A stretch of DNA of 64,000 nt from Algoriphagus aestuarii (GCA_017051695.1 JAFIDK010000002.1:868001-932000); one strand, 5' to 3'; counted from the first letter of the stretch, positions 8,655-19,000 are shown. Notes: a model not told the origin generated them from the sequence alone. Translations and numbers: made by a program.

Positions 8655-9881
8655 ATGATACAAATCAATCCCTACAAACAGTACATTTTATTAGCAATAG
8701 GTATTTATATTTTTCTTTATGGATTTCCTTTTCCTTTAAACCATGTGCCGTATGCCCATGAACTTTTCTCAAAATATGTTTTGGCACTTCAGGAGAAGTA
8801 TATACTCTTTTTTGGCAACAGAATTTTGGGGATGGACAGTTTTGAGAAAATCCAGATGACGGGAAGTGGGGACACTACCTTCGATTATGTCAGAATCCCT
8901 GCTTTGTTTTCCCTTTCATTGGTTATAGGGTTGATTTTCTTCTTGATTAGGAAAACCAGAGCTAAAGCTGAGCCCTTTTACCGAACTGCGTTGATCTATG
9001 CCAGATATCATGTTGGAATTACCCTGATTACCTATGGTGTCGCGAAATTTCTGGAAGGTCAATTTCCGGGACCTAGTTTCTCCACCATGGAAACTATCAT
9101 TGGAAACATCTCTCCCATGGGATTGGCATGGAGATTTTTTGGGTATTCCGACACCTATAAAATTTTCATGGGGCTGGCTGAAGTCACCGCAGGTTTTTTA
9201 CTACTATTTAGTAGAACCGCAATTCTAGGTGCTTTTATATCCATTTCCGTTTGTCTGAATATTGTTTTGGTAAACTTCTCCTTTGATGTACCTGTCAAAC
9301 TGTTTTCCTCTCACTTATTACTCTTTTCCATTCTGGTTTTATTACCCAAAGCCAAGCCAGTATTTGAGTTCTTCATCCTACATAAAACCAGTACTTTGGG
9401 TGAAATCAAGCCTCAATTCTCAAAAAAGAAACATAGAATTACTTGGCTAATCTTTAACCTGTTTATCATCGCTTATATCCCCATTACAATCGTCTCAGGA
9501 CATCTAATCAGCCAACAGTACCGGACTATGAAAAATGATTGGGAAGGATTGTATTACGGTTTTGATATCGACCCTAATCGACCTTGGAATAAGTTGATGT
9601 TAGAAAAAAACTACTTGATGCTCCAATCTGAATACGGTCCAAAGGAATACTTTTCGATTCAGGAAATCAAAGAAGGTGGTGAAATCCTGATTCAAAATCA
9701 AAAGGATGAGAAAAAACCTCATTCTTTACATATAAAAGACATTGGAAACAACCAATTTAAAATCCTTCTTAATCTTGGAGAAAAGGAGATCTTGGCGATT
9801 GGTAGCAAAAAGGACAAATCCAGTTACGAACTCGTCAAAAGAGGTTTTCATTGGATCAATGAATATCCTTACAACCGTTGA
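8655..9881 (+). CDS. DoxX-like integral membrane protein
   Basis: 408 residues with a membrane helix at 11-28 and four or more helices between about 80 and 240. YARYHVGITLITYGVAKFLEGQFP and a stretch with GLAWRFFGYSDTYKIFMGLAEVTAG are typical of the DoxX/DoxD-like superfamily: the family glycine-rich GLAEVTAGFLLLF helix follows a polar AWRFFGYS loop. One more helix lies near 270-290 and the C-terminal 115 residues are soluble. No cofactor-binding residues are visible and the function is unknown; relatives are tied to quinone or thiol redox chemistry, which is not shown here. The gene ends one base before the convergent GH43 gene, leaving no room for a terminator. Confidence 0.75.
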   Translation: MIQINPYKQYILLAIGIYIFLYGFPFPLNHVPYAHELFSKYVLALQEKYILFFGNRILGMDSFEKIQMTGSGDTTFDYVRIPALFSLSLVIGLIFFLIRKTRAKAEPFYRTALIYARYHVGITLITYGVAKFLEGQFPGPSFSTMETIIGNISPMGLAWRFFGYSDTYKIFMGLAEVTAGFLLLFSRTAILGAFISISVCLNIVLVNFSFDVPVKLFSSHLLLFSILVLLPKAKPVFEFFILHKTSTLGEIKPQFSKKKHRITWLIFNLFIIAYIPITIVSGHLISQQYRTMKNDWEGLYYGFDIDPNRPWNKLMLEKNYLMLQSEYGPKEYFSIQEIKEGGEILIQNQKDEKKPHSLHIKDIGNNQFKILLNLGEKEILAIGSKKDKSSYELVKRGFHWINEYPYNR

Positions 9882-9882
9882 T

Positions 9883-11619
9883 CTATTGAACCTTTAAAAT
9901 CTCTACTTTTTCACTTACTCCGTTTTCATTAATGGCTTCAATCGTGAAATAATAATCTTTCATGCGATCCATGGTTTTGAGCCAATATTCATTGTTGCCC
10001 AGGACCATAATGCTGGTATAGAGTTTATCTGGAGCAGTGCCATAATAGATATTGTAGGCATAGGCATTATCCACAGGTTGCCATTTGAGAAAAGCACTTC
10101 TTTTGTCTTTCTCGGTTCTAAGCACCACAAATCCATTCACCTTTTCTGGCTTTTCTCCTGATCCTTTTCCAAATATCCGTAGACCACTTAGGGCAAATTT
10201 CCCAGTGGGCATGTGCACATTTTCCATACGGATATAGCGAGCTTGAACAGGGTTTTTGAGTTCCACATAATCATGAGGTACATCTGTTAAATTGGCACTT
10301 TTATCCACCAAAACCTTCCAGTTTTTTCCGTCGGCAGAATACTTTAATACATATTGATGGTATTGATCATTGTATTTACCCAATCGGTCATCTGCAACAT
10401 CCTGATCGGCAAAATTAATTTGGATGGCATTAACAGTACTAACCTCTCCTAAATCCGATTGGATCCATTCTTCAGCATCGGCAGTTTTTGCTGACCAATA
10501 GGTTTTCAGATCTTCATCATTGGCTTTATTCGCAGTATAGCTACCCAAAGTCGAGGAAACCTGTAACGGTTTGTTATAATTCAAAAGCATCCAACCAGTA
10601 AATGCTCCAGGTTTGTCAGCCGCTGGCAAATAGTGCGGATAATCCCCAAAGGCAGTATTTGCCCACATGACATCATCCTGATCAAAACCCGCTGGCCAGA
10701 TTCCTAATCTTCGTTCAAAGGTATTTTTAACTGAAATCATAATCGTACTCACATGCCAGTAATTCCCTTTATTATCCTGATAAGTTGCTCCATGCCCAGC
10801 CCCTCTGGCAAAGCCTCCCAACTTCATACTCAAAGGATCGGACTGAGGTGTAAAAGGTCCCAAAGGTGAATCACCCACTACCACCCCATCGGAATAACCG
10901 CTGAACTCAGTTCCCGGCGCTCCATATTGCAGGTAGTACTTTCCATTGTGCTTGGTCATATGTGCTCCTTCCATAAATGGATCCAGGAACGTATTATCCA
11001 TATGTTCTCCAAAGCGTTGCCAACCATATCTCCATGGTTCCAATAGGTACATTTCCTTTCTGGTGCCAATGGGTTCCAAGGTTTTGGAATCCAACTCTAT
11101 TCCATAAAGCGGATACCTATTCGAACTCCCATTGTACATATACAAGCTGCCATCATCATCCGTGAAAAAATCAGGATCCCAACCACCTATTTCAAATTTC
11201 TCTACTAAAGGTTTCCATTCATTTGCCAAAGGATCCGTACTCATCCAAATGGTAAAATCCTTTTCGTAAGTAGAGCCCATTACAAGAACTGTATCCCCTT
11301 TTATGCCCACAGCAGGAGCACAAAGTTCATCGTAGACTTTATTCCAGGGATTAAGAAACAAGCGGGAGTGAAATATCCAGTTATACAAATCCGGACTGGT
11401 CCAATAGCCCCATTGGTTGGTGCTAAACAGTATGTAATCTCCTTTGTAATTCACAATAACCGGATCTGCTGTGGCCCGATGCCTCCCCCACTCAGAAAAA
11501 TTCGGGATTGGAGTATATCCATAATCCAAATTGATGGGATTGCAATATGTCAATTGCTGGGAAAAAAGAGGCGTGCTGCCTATAAACAAAAAAGCGAAGA
11601 GTAGAAGAAAACGGTTCAT
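9883..11619 (-). CDS. Exported glycoside hydrolase family 43-like enzyme with F5/8 C and FN3-like modules
   Basis: 578 residues with a signal peptide (residues 1-21, cut near SQQ). The five-bladed propeller carries ADPVIV with candidate base Asp52, WDPDFFTDDDG with Asp148 or Asp150 as candidate pKa modulator, and DPFMEGAHM with candidate acid Glu217. A discoidin-like F5/8 type C carbohydrate-binding region spans about 350-480 (TYWSAK, SDLG, RYIRMENV) and a fibronectin-III-like module ends the protein. GH43 enzymes remove arabinose, xylose or galactose side chains from plant or algal glycans, and the related GH117 fold acts on agar oligosaccharides, so the substrate is open. It acts in periplasm or outside. 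Nearby sulfatase and pectin genes suit a glycan scavenger. Confidence 0.85.
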   Translation of the reverse strand: MNRFLLLFAFLFIGSTPLFSQQLTYCNPINLDYGYTPIPNFSEWGRHRATADPVIVNYKGDYILFSTNQWGYWTSPDLYNWIFHSRLFLNPWNKVYDELCAPAVGIKGDTVLVMGSTYEKDFTIWMSTDPLANEWKPLVEKFEIGGWDPDFFTDDDGSLYMYNGSSNRYPLYGIELDSKTLEPIGTRKEMYLLEPWRYGWQRFGEHMDNTFLDPFMEGAHMTKHNGKYYLQYGAPGTEFSGYSDGVVVGDSPLGPFTPQSDPLSMKLGGFARGAGHGATYQDNKGNYWHVSTIMISVKNTFERRLGIWPAGFDQDDVMWANTAFGDYPHYLPAADKPGAFTGWMLLNYNKPLQVSSTLGSYTANKANDEDLKTYWSAKTADAEEWIQSDLGEVSTVNAIQINFADQDVADDRLGKYNDQYHQYVLKYSADGKNWKVLVDKSANLTDVPHDYVELKNPVQARYIRMENVHMPTGKFALSGLRIFGKGSGEKPEKVNGFVVLRTEKDKRSAFLKWQPVDNAYAYNIYYGTAPDKLYTSIMVLGNNEYWLKTMDRMKDYYFTIEAINENGVSEKVEILKVQ

Positions 11620-11661
11620 TTGGGCTGAATTAAACTTCTACAATATAATTAAATGTGACTT

Positions 11662-11795
11662 TCCGCAAAGATGCCAGTTACCTAAGAATCTTTGCTTATC
11701 TGGTCGGAAGACCGATGACCGAAGACCGATGCAGTCTTGATTTTACGTTTAACATATCCTTTTTGCTTTTGACTCCATACTGGCACAAAAGCGGA
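11662..11795 (+). repeat. 134-bp inverted-end repeat (R1), copy A
   Basis: The element begins TCCGCAAAGATGCCAGT and ends ACTGGCACAAAAGCGGA, so its ends are imperfect inverted repeats (TCCGC-6 nt-GCCAGT against ACTGGC-6 nt-GCGGA). Inside are short hairpins around GGTCGGAAGACC and GACCGATGCAGTC. Three further copies occur at 58918-59050, 59072-59206 and 63021-63156. There is no open frame; it looks like a non-autonomous mobile element (MITE-like) or a repeated structured RNA. Confidence 0.8.
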
Positions 11796-11849
11796 TATCC
11801 ATAATTGGTATTAGCAAAATTGATAAAAGCTAATCCAAATAAACATTTT

Positions 11850-12430
11850 GCCTTTTTCTCTATGTTCTTTTGCCTTGAAGCAAAAGAACCAAAAGTTCAA
11901 GACAGGGTAAAAACGGAAGTTTTTGAGCCAGATTGTGGGTAGGAAGCTTCAAGCACACAAGGCCAAACGCTGGCCCGCTGCTGCGTCAGCCCACGCGCGT
12001 TCAATTAACGATCATTCTTAATTTACAAATTAGGATTTCAAGGACTTCCGAAAAAAAATGTTTGTCCTTTTTATTTACTCTTACTTTGTTTTCAAAGGAC
12101 ACAAATGTTTCGATCAGTGAGACAGTGACCAAGATTGAGGATAAAGACTCTAAATTCGGATGAATCCTCAATATATATTAATCGAATTTTGGAGCAATTC
12201 CCTTAAACTATCCGGTTTTTGAGCTGAAGGCAGATCCGTTAAAAAAATCAATTAGCTCACGAGGTACGAGTGAGATCCATTGATTTTTAGGAGATGACAA
12301 AGTGAAAAAATCAAATCGGAACGAATTGAATTATTGACTTATTCTTTTTACCGATTTGAAGGAGAGTTTAGGGAGAAAACTTTTGGTTACTTTTGGTTAC
12401 AAAAGTGACACAAATTCAAAATTTAATAAA
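11850..12430. repeat. Composite intergenic repeats including R2 copy A
   Basis: The block starts with a hairpin-like TTCTTTTGCCTTGAAGCAAAAGAA (near 11864-11890, within a purine/pyrimidine-rich tract) and GC-rich spacer. From about 12221 to 12410 it resembles the reverse complement of two repeats at 63.2-63.9 kb: both have a GAGC..CCGTTAA start, a GAGCGAGATCC or GAGTGAGATCC middle, GATTTTTAGG, and AAATCAAATCGG. Short open frames here are repeat-derived and not believed to be genes. No other feature is seen between 11796 and 12549. Confidence 0.6.
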
Positions 12431-12549
12431 ATTTCAGCCATTTTCATTGTCTTTTTGCCTTTACGCCAAAGAGCAAAAAGCTCAAGATTGTATACCCCGA
12501 CGGCTATTCGAGACTTCAACCACACTAAGACAAGCTCATATAATTCATC

Positions 12550-12990
12550 TTATATTTTTTTTAGAGCAACTGCATTGATACAATAGCGGAGGCCACTTGG
12601 CGCAGGCCCATCTGGAAACACATGACCCAAATGTGCATCGCAAACATTGCAGGTAGTTTCCACACGCACCATCCCAAAACTGACATCTTTGGTATAGGCC
12701 ACATGATTTAGCTCCATTGGCTGTGTGAAACTAGGCCAACCCGTGCCGCTATCAAATTTGACAGTCGAGTCAAATAATTCTGTTCCGCAGCAGACGCAGG
12801 CATATTTCCCTGGCTCAAAAAGATTACACATATCTGAACTATGAGCTCTTTCCGTGCCTTTTTGTCTGGCTACTCTATATTCTTCCGAACTCAAAATTTC
12901 CTTCCATTCTGCTTCTGATTTCACTACTTTTCTTGGCGGTTCCGGGTTGCCATGATTGGCATATTTAATCACATCATTCCAATTAATCAT
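12550..12990 (-). CDS. msrB: Peptide-methionine (R)-S-oxide reductase MsrB
   Basis: 146 residues, a complete MsrB. It reduces methionine-R-sulfoxide in oxidised proteins using thioredoxin. Zinc is bound by two CxxC pairs, CVCC (Cys65/Cys68) and CNVC (Cys114/Cys117). The catalytic cysteine is Cys137 in RYCIN, and GTGWPSF (82-88) and HLGHVF (120-125) frame the active site. There is no signal peptide, so it is cytoplasmic. It is transcribed away from the diesterase gene 13153 with 160 bases between the two starts. No MsrA domain is fused and none is adjacent. Confidence 0.97.
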   Translation of the reverse strand: MINWNDVIKYANHGNPEPPRKVVKSEAEWKEILSSEEYRVARQKGTERAHSSDMCNLFEPGKYACVCCGTELFDSTVKFDSGTGWPSFTQPMELNHVAYTKDVSFGMVRVETTCNVCDAHLGHVFPDGPAPSGLRYCINAVALKKI

Positions 12991-13152
12991 TTCTTTCTAA
13001 TTTGATTTTCCCTTTCAACAAATCTTGGTTCCAAATAATTCTCTGATACGTAAACCCATTTCTGAAATGAAGTTTTTGTAAAGAAATCGAAAACAGGAAT
13101 CTAAATTTTATTGCATTCCATATTTTTATAAAATTATCAAAATCAACCAGAC

Positions 13153-13932
13153 ATGAAGTTCAAAATCATACTTTTCCTTTTTCTTAGTTTTTTTCAGTTA
13201 TCCATGAGTATTGCTCAAAAATCATTTCATAAAAACAAAGTCATTGCTCACCGAGGAGCATGGAAAGCTAATGGCAATCCCCAAAACAGCATTGCTTCTC
13301 TGAAAGAAGCTGTGGCATTAGGGTGTGAAGGTTCGGAATTTGATGTTTGGATGACTGCAGATGGAATTTTGGTGGTAAACCATGATGCGGATTTTATGGG
13401 AATGCCGATTGAAACAACAAACTATGAGCAACTCCTTACTAAAAAGCATGAAAATGGAGAAAAGCTGGCTACAGTAGAAGAATATCTAGCAGCAGGAAAA
13501 AAACAGAAAGGAACCAAATTGATATTTGAAATCAAGCCTTCAAAAATCTCAGTGGAACGCTCAAAAGAAGTAGCTGAAAAATCAGTCCTGGCAGTAAAAA
13601 AAATGAAAGCCCAAAAATGGGTAGACTATATTACTTTCAGCTATGAAGGAGGATTGAAAGTTATCGCCACAGATCCCAAAGCAAATGTAGCCTATCTCTC
13701 TGGTGACAAATCTCCTTCTGAACTTAAGGAAGCTGGCTTTTTTGGTTTCGATTATAATATTGCTGTTCTAAAGAAAAATCCTCAGTGGATCCAAGAAGCC
13801 AAAGACCTTGGATTGACCGTAAATGCCTGGACTGTCAATAAAGAAGAAGACATGAGATGGTTATTGGAAATGGGAACGGATTTCATAACTACAGATGAGC
13901 CTGAACTTCTTTTATCGATCATCAATAATTGA
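13153..13932 (+). CDS. Exported glycerophosphodiester phosphodiesterase
   Basis: 259 residues with a signal peptide (about 1-22). GDPD-fold markers are HRGAW with catalytic His33/Arg34, SEFDVWMTADG with metal ligands Glu62/Asp64, NHDADFMG with catalytic His77, and IFEIKPSK with a further acidic ligand (about residue 125). The C-terminal NAWTVNKEEDMRWLLEMGTD is also typical. The enzyme hydrolyses deacylated phospholipid diesters to glycerol 3-phosphate and an alcohol, here probably in the periplasm. It is a single gene followed by a clear terminator. Confidence 0.93.
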   Translation: MKFKIILFLFLSFFQLSMSIAQKSFHKNKVIAHRGAWKANGNPQNSIASLKEAVALGCEGSEFDVWMTADGILVVNHDADFMGMPIETTNYEQLLTKKHENGEKLATVEEYLAAGKKQKGTKLIFEIKPSKISVERSKEVAEKSVLAVKKMKAQKWVDYITFSYEGGLKVIATDPKANVAYLSGDKSPSELKEAGFFGFDYNIAVLKKNPQWIQEAKDLGLTVNAWTVNKEEDMRWLLEMGTDFITTDEPELLLSIINN

Positions 13933-13976
13933 TTTTTTTGCAGGAATCCTGATTACAGGAATCCAAAATCAAAAAT

Positions 13977-14007
13977 GGCCTTTTCCAACTCGGAAAGGGC
14001 TTTTTTT
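13977..14007 (+). terminator. Rho-independent terminator after the diesterase gene
   Basis: The stem GCCTTTTCC / GGAAAGGGC (one G-T pair) has a five-base loop AACTC and is followed at once by seven T. It lies 45 bases past the diesterase stop and separates that gene from the signalling genes starting at 14128. Confidence 0.85.
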
Positions 14008-14127
14008 ATGAATCCACAATTTCATTCACCTACAGGTACCTGCATTTCATCTATAGTTAACCTGTCCTCACCTACTCATCATCAATTGAGCTTGAATTCT
14101 TCGCAATCTTTGTAAGAAAAAAAAGCA

Positions 14128-14526
14128 TTGAAAGTTTTATTCATAGATGATGAGTACCTCGAAAGGGTCAGGTTTAGTGAAACAGTCAAGCTTTTAAACT
14201 TGGATGTTGATGTATTGGTAGCAGAAAATGGTTGGGATGCAATTGCACTTCTTGGAAATGTCAAAAACCTCCCAGACATCATTGTCCACGATATCAATAT
14301 GCCTGATTTAAACGGGATTGAATTATTGAATAAACTAAAAAATGTGGAAGTCATTAGAAGAATACCTAAGATCACATTCACAAGTTCTAAAAACAAAACA
14401 GATCTCCGGCAATGTTGGGATCTAGGAGTCAACAGTATAATAATCAAACCTTTTAAACCGGAAGATTATCAAGAGACCATCAAATTAATGATTAGCTATT
14501 GGAAAATAAACGCCAATAGTTTTTGA
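14128..14526 (+). CDS. Single-domain response regulator (CheY-like receiver)
   Basis: 132 residues that form only a receiver domain. The acidic pocket is Asp7/Asp8, the phosphoacceptor Asp55 in VHDINMP, the switch threonine/serine in ITFTSS (about 83-88) and the conserved Lys in IIIKPF (about 105-110). The start codon is TTG at 14128; no ATG is available before the essential FIDDE motif. Without an output domain it probably shuttles phosphate in the relay formed with the HPt gene at 15045 and the kinase at 16098-20432. Confidence 0.88.
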   Translation: MKVLFIDDEYLERVRFSETVKLLNLDVDVLVAENGWDAIALLGNVKNLPDIIVHDINMPDLNGIELLNKLKNVEVIRRIPKITFTSSKNKTDLRQCWDLGVNSIIIKPFKPEDYQETIKLMISYWKINANSF

Positions 14527-14594
14527 AAAAAAGAGGAGAAAGTTGTTTGCACCCAGTTTTGCCCCAACCTCTCTGCCAGTTTAACTAAAAGAAC

Positions 14595-15020
14595 ATGACA
14601 AATCAAAGTAACTTGTTTATCACCTTTTCCGGCAAGACCGAAAGAGATCAAATAGTGGATAGTTATGATCTGATCCGCAGGATTACGGTTAAACTGGTGG
14701 GGCAAAACAAAATCACCTTTCATATTGACAACACCTTGCCTTTAATCAAAGGAGATCCCGAAACACTAGAAGGGCTATTTTCCGAATTTATCCAAACAGC
14801 CATTAATCATTTTAGTGGCATGGATGGAAGATTGAATATCGTCCATATCAAAGATCCTAAATCCTGGATTTTCGCATTTTTTGTAGAAGGTGAAGATGAA
14901 AACAAAAATTGGGACGATGTGACCAATTTGGTAGAAACCGTTACACAATTCACACTCGCTATTTCCAAAAAAACATTTAAAAATACTGAGGAAGTGGATT
15001 ATAAGGTCAGTTCAAATTGA
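14595..15020 (+). CDS. Degenerate HATPase-like protein of unknown role
   Basis: 141 residues. Residues about 44-72 read like the N-box entry of histidine-kinase ATPase domains: LPLIKGDPETLEGLFSEF then IQTAINHF, parallel to the usual LP-x-GD-x(2)-L-x-Q-x-LxNLxxNAxxF. Both asparagines of the N-box are replaced, and no G1 (DxGxG) or G2 box follows, so ATP binding is unlikely. It may be an inactive scaffold or inhibitor, comparable in idea to pseudokinase adaptors that hold HPt or receiver partners. The spacing to the next gene (24 bases) supports one operon. The assignment rests on one motif and is tentative. Confidence 0.55.
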   Translation: MTNQSNLFITFSGKTERDQIVDSYDLIRRITVKLVGQNKITFHIDNTLPLIKGDPETLEGLFSEFIQTAINHFSGMDGRLNIVHIKDPKSWIFAFFVEGEDENKNWDDVTNLVETVTQFTLAISKKTFKNTEEVDYKVSSN

Positions 15021-15044
15021 CACAATATTTCTAAATAAAATAAA

Positions 15045-15368
15045 ATGGATAATCCATCATTAGTTTACCTTCATTCTTTATCCAATGGCAATGAGTCTTT
15101 TAAAAACAGGATCATCCAGCTTTTTATAGAAGAGCTTCCTGAAGAATTAAGTCTATACGAAAAGGCCTTATCCTCTAAAAATTTATTTTGGGCTTCAGAA
15201 ATTGTCCATAAAATCAAGCATAAAATCGCTTTTTTACAAATGGAGGAATCCTTAGAAGTATCCGAAAAACATGAATTGGCCTTGCGTGAGGGAAAACTAA
15301 AATACCAAAGAGAATTTCTTGATATCATCAGCAAAATCCTTAAATTTCTGACTGATTGTAAGGATTAG
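15045..15368 (+). CDS. Histidine phosphotransfer (HPt) protein
   Basis: 107 residues, mostly helical. The phosphorylatable His55 lies in IVHKIKHKIAFL, matching the HPt pattern AHxxKxxxxxxG with Lys in the expected place but no glycine after it. YLHSLSNGNESFKNRIIQLFIEELP corresponds to the preceding helix (xLxxxxGxDxxxxxxLxxxFxxxxP). The protein can take phosphate from a receiver domain and pass it on. It lies three bases before the LytTR regulator gene, whose receiver is a likely partner. Confidence 0.85.
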   Translation: MDNPSLVYLHSLSNGNESFKNRIIQLFIEELPEELSLYEKALSSKNLFWASEIVHKIKHKIAFLQMEESLEVSEKHELALREGKLKYQREFLDIISKILKFLTDCKD

Positions 15369-15371
15369 TTT

Positions 15372-16082
15372 ATGAACTGTTTGATCGTCGATGACGAAAG
15401 TGTTTCGAGAGAAATTTTAACTTTTTTATGTGAAAAAGAACCAAATATCAATCTCGTTGGCAAGTTTTCAAATGCCATGGATGCATTCCGGTTCTTAAAT
15501 AAGGATGAAGTTGATTTGATTTTTTTGGATATCCATATGCCGGATTTTACCGGTTTTGATTTTATCCAGACACTTAAAAGCCCTCCTTCCATCATCATCA
15601 CCACTTCCGACAAGGAATCTGCCTTAAAAGCATTTGAATTTGAGTCCATCATTGATTTTCTAAAAAAACCGATTGATCCGGAAAGATTTAAAAAATCTGT
15701 GGCCAAGGCAGAAAAAATTCTCCTTGAGAGTTCCAAATCAGAAAAAAAACCAGATCTGCCAAAAACAAAGAATCATTTCTTTATCAATATTGACAAACGA
15801 CTCATAAAGGTTTCCTCCCAAGATGTGAATCTTATAGAAGCAGATGGTGATTATGTTATAATCAAAACTGAAAAAGAAGATTTCAGGGTACATACGACAC
15901 TTTCCAGAATCAAAGAAAAATTACCTCTGGAAAACTTCTTTCAAGTGCACCGATCCTATATTATCAATCTGAATAAAATCATTGACATTCAGGACAATAC
16001 TGTTTTGATTCATAAATCGGTGATTCCTATCAGCAGATCAAAACGTGTGGATTTAATGAAAAGGATCAACCTGATTGATTGA
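15372..16082 (+). CDS. LytTR-family response regulator (DNA-binding)
   Basis: 236 residues. The receiver domain holds Asp7/Asp8 and phosphoacceptor Asp53 in FLDIHMP, with a lysine in FLKKPI (near residue 98). The LytTR output domain (about 130-236) shows FFINIDKRLIKV, LIEADGDYVIIKT, the FFQVHRSYIINL block and VIPISRSKR, which are the DNA-contacting elements of the family. Such regulators bind imperfect direct repeats near -35 sites. It is the last gene of the four-gene signalling set and ends 15 bases from the convergent hybrid kinase. Confidence 0.95.
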   Translation: MNCLIVDDESVSREILTFLCEKEPNINLVGKFSNAMDAFRFLNKDEVDLIFLDIHMPDFTGFDFIQTLKSPPSIIITTSDKESALKAFEFESIIDFLKKPIDPERFKKSVAKAEKILLESSKSEKKPDLPKTKNHFFINIDKRLIKVSSQDVNLIEADGDYVIIKTEKEDFRVHTTLSRIKEKLPLENFFQVHRSYIINLNKIIDIQDNTVLIHKSVIPISRSKRVDLMKRINLID

Positions 16083-16097
16083 TCCTTTTCACTTTAT

Positions 16098-19000
16098 TTA
16101 CTGCTCCATAATTAAATCCAGCAACATACGGATTTCGGTTTTGGTCTTTTCCAATCTTTCCTTCATTTCAGTGTCGTCAAACTGTTCTGACAATTCAATT
16201 TCAGAAGCAATCTTGGCCAATACTTCCATACCCGACGAAGCCGCTGTCCCATAAAGCTTATGTCCCACTTCTTTTATTTGGGTCAAATCCTTGCCTGTAA
16301 CTGCATTTTCCAGATCTATTATTGCCGCCTCCAATTCACTTTTGACAATTCCCAGAATGGAGTTCAATACCATTGGATCTCCATCGGTATAGTCTATTAG
16401 CTTTTGCTTGTCATAATGAACCAGCTTTTGCTGAACGGAGATTTCATCCTGACCTTCCGCTTTTTTACCTTTTTCAAAAACCCAATGTTTAAAAACATCA
16501 TGGAGGGTTTCTTCCACTACCGGCTTCACCACAAAATCTGTCATCCCTGCCGCTAGGCATTTTTCTCGCTCCCCTTTGACATTGCCCGCTGTCAATGCAA
16601 TGATTGGAACTTTTTCAAATTTCTTGAATGCTCTCAGTGCTTTAGTGGCTTCATATCCGTTCATGATTGGCATCTGCACATCCATAAAAATGATATCAGG
16701 AATTTGTTTCTTACAAATTTCCACTGCTTCCTGACCATTTATTGCTTTTAAAAGAGTGGCTCTTGGCGTGATTCTTTTGATGATAGTCTCTGCCAGAATC
16801 ATATTCACCATATTATCTTCTACCACTAGAACCGTATACTCATGATTGTTCCCATTGATGGGGATTTGATTTGCTATAACTTTTTCATCTGCTACAGTAT
16901 GCAATCTTGATAATGCATGGTAAAAATCATGCAGTTTCAATGGTTTGATCAAACGATGCTTCACTTTCAATTCCTGACATGCCTCTTTGATACTTTGATC
17001 ATCGGAGGAGCTATGCAATAAAAGAATCGGCATTTCATCAGGATTATCATTGAAGAATTCCCTGATTTTGCGGATAGTTTCTATGCCATTCATATATGGC
17101 ATATGGTAATCCATCAGGATCACATCAAACTTCTCGCCTTTTGTCAGAATCTGCAAGGCTTCAAATCCATTAGAAGCTTCCGTAGGATGGATGTTTTTCA
17201 ATAACAACATCTGATTGACAATCAACCTGTTATTATCATTATCATCTACAATCAAAACTTTTTTGATTTCTGAAACATCCACCCAATCAATCTCTTCTCC
17301 TTGTTCTGTCTGGACAGTAATTTCAAAATAAAAAATGCTGCCTTTGCCAAACTCGGACTTCAGGTTTAACCGACTATTCATCAGTCCCAAGAGCTTGTTG
17401 GAAATGGTCAAGCCTAAACCGGTGCCTCCATATTTTTTGGTGGTGGAACTATCCTCTTGTGAAAAAGCCTCGAAAATCTTTTCCTGTTTTTCCGATTTGA
17501 TACCGATGCCTGTATCCCTTACTGAAAAACGTATGGTGTTAAAATCTCCTTTAGACTTCAGGTTTTCTATTTTCAGTTCGATTTCACCCTTCTCTGTAAA
17601 CTTGGATGCGTTGCCCAATAAATTGACCAAAATCTGTTTTAACCTCACTGAATCTGCATAGATAAACCTAGGTAAGTCAGTACCAATGTTCAAAAGCATT
17701 TCCAGTCCTTTATTTTGGATCTGGTAAGTTATGATATCCGTAGCCTGGGAGGCCATTTCATAGAGATCAAACTTTTCCTCATCCAACTCCAGTTTTCCAG
17801 CTTCTATTTTTGAAAAATCCAGGATATCATTGATGATGCTCAATAGTGAATTTGCCGATTGATTGACAATAGAAAGATACTGATGCTGGGTTTCATTGAG
17901 CTTTGTTTTCAGCACCAAGTCCGTAAATCCGATTACGCCGTTTAGTGGAGTCCGGATTTCATGACTCATATTTGCCAAAAATTCAGATTTGGCTTTGCTT
18001 GCCTCCACTGCCAAGTCTTTTGCCTGCTTCAGTTCCTCTCGCTGATTAATAAGTGGGGTGATATTCTGGGTAAAAGACATCATGCCACCTATGCTTCCAT
18101 CGTACAGGAACCAAGGACGCATTTCCCAGGCCACAACCCTTGGGCTTTCCTCACCAGGAAACAAGATTTTTTCTTCATCATTGGTAAGTACTTCTCCTTT
18201 TAATACCCGGTTGTAGTTGGAAATTCTCTCGTCGGTCATTAGCTCACTGAAAAGTTCATAATGAGATTCACCAATAACTCCAGAGGCTTTAAGCTTATAT
18301 TCTTCTTCCCATCTTTGGCTCACCGCGATATAGTTCATTTCCTTGTCCATCATAGAAACTGCCGCTGGGGTATGCTTCACGAATGCGGCCAACCTGCTTT
18401 TCTCATTGATCAGGTCGATCTGAATATTCCTTTTTTCGGTTATATCCAAAGCAACTCCTAAATAGCCAATAGTATGATTCTCTTCGTCTAGTATTGGCGT
18501 TACCACCAATGAAACCAGCTTCTCCTCCCCATTTTTCCCTAAATAAGTCCAATCCTTTTGTTCAGAGCCATCCCTGTCAGGTCGGGCTGTAAATGTTTCG
18601 AAGCCCGAAATTTCCTTTCCAAATTCTTTTGAAATGACGGCAGCATGTTCTATTACCTCTTTTGTGGAATGTATCAGTGCAGGTGTGTGAATTCCTACTA
18701 CTTCTTCAGCTTTGTAACCGAGCATTTTTTCTGCGCCACGGTTAAAAACAGTAATCAAACCATTGAGATCTGTGGCGATTATGCTGATTTCTGAGGTGGC
18801 TGAGAAAATATCATCTAGCATTTTTTTAGCTCGAACTGCCTCTATTTCCAACCTTTTCTCTTTGTCGATATCCTGAAAAGTCCCAAAAATCCGAATGCAT
18901 CGTCCATCTTTAAAATCTGCCTGACCGATGGCTCTTACCCAGATTTCTTTACCCGTAGCGGTCATCAGAATTAAATCCAAATCCCATGGCTTCCCATGGT

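Noticed and set aside
11933-12163. 76-codon plus-strand frame near 12 kb
   Set aside because: Repeat-derived composition, no domain, no plausible start context; overlaps interspersed repeat sequence.
14082-14447. Minus-strand frame over the receiver gene
   Set aside because: Shadow of the real plus-strand receiver domain with catalytic residues.
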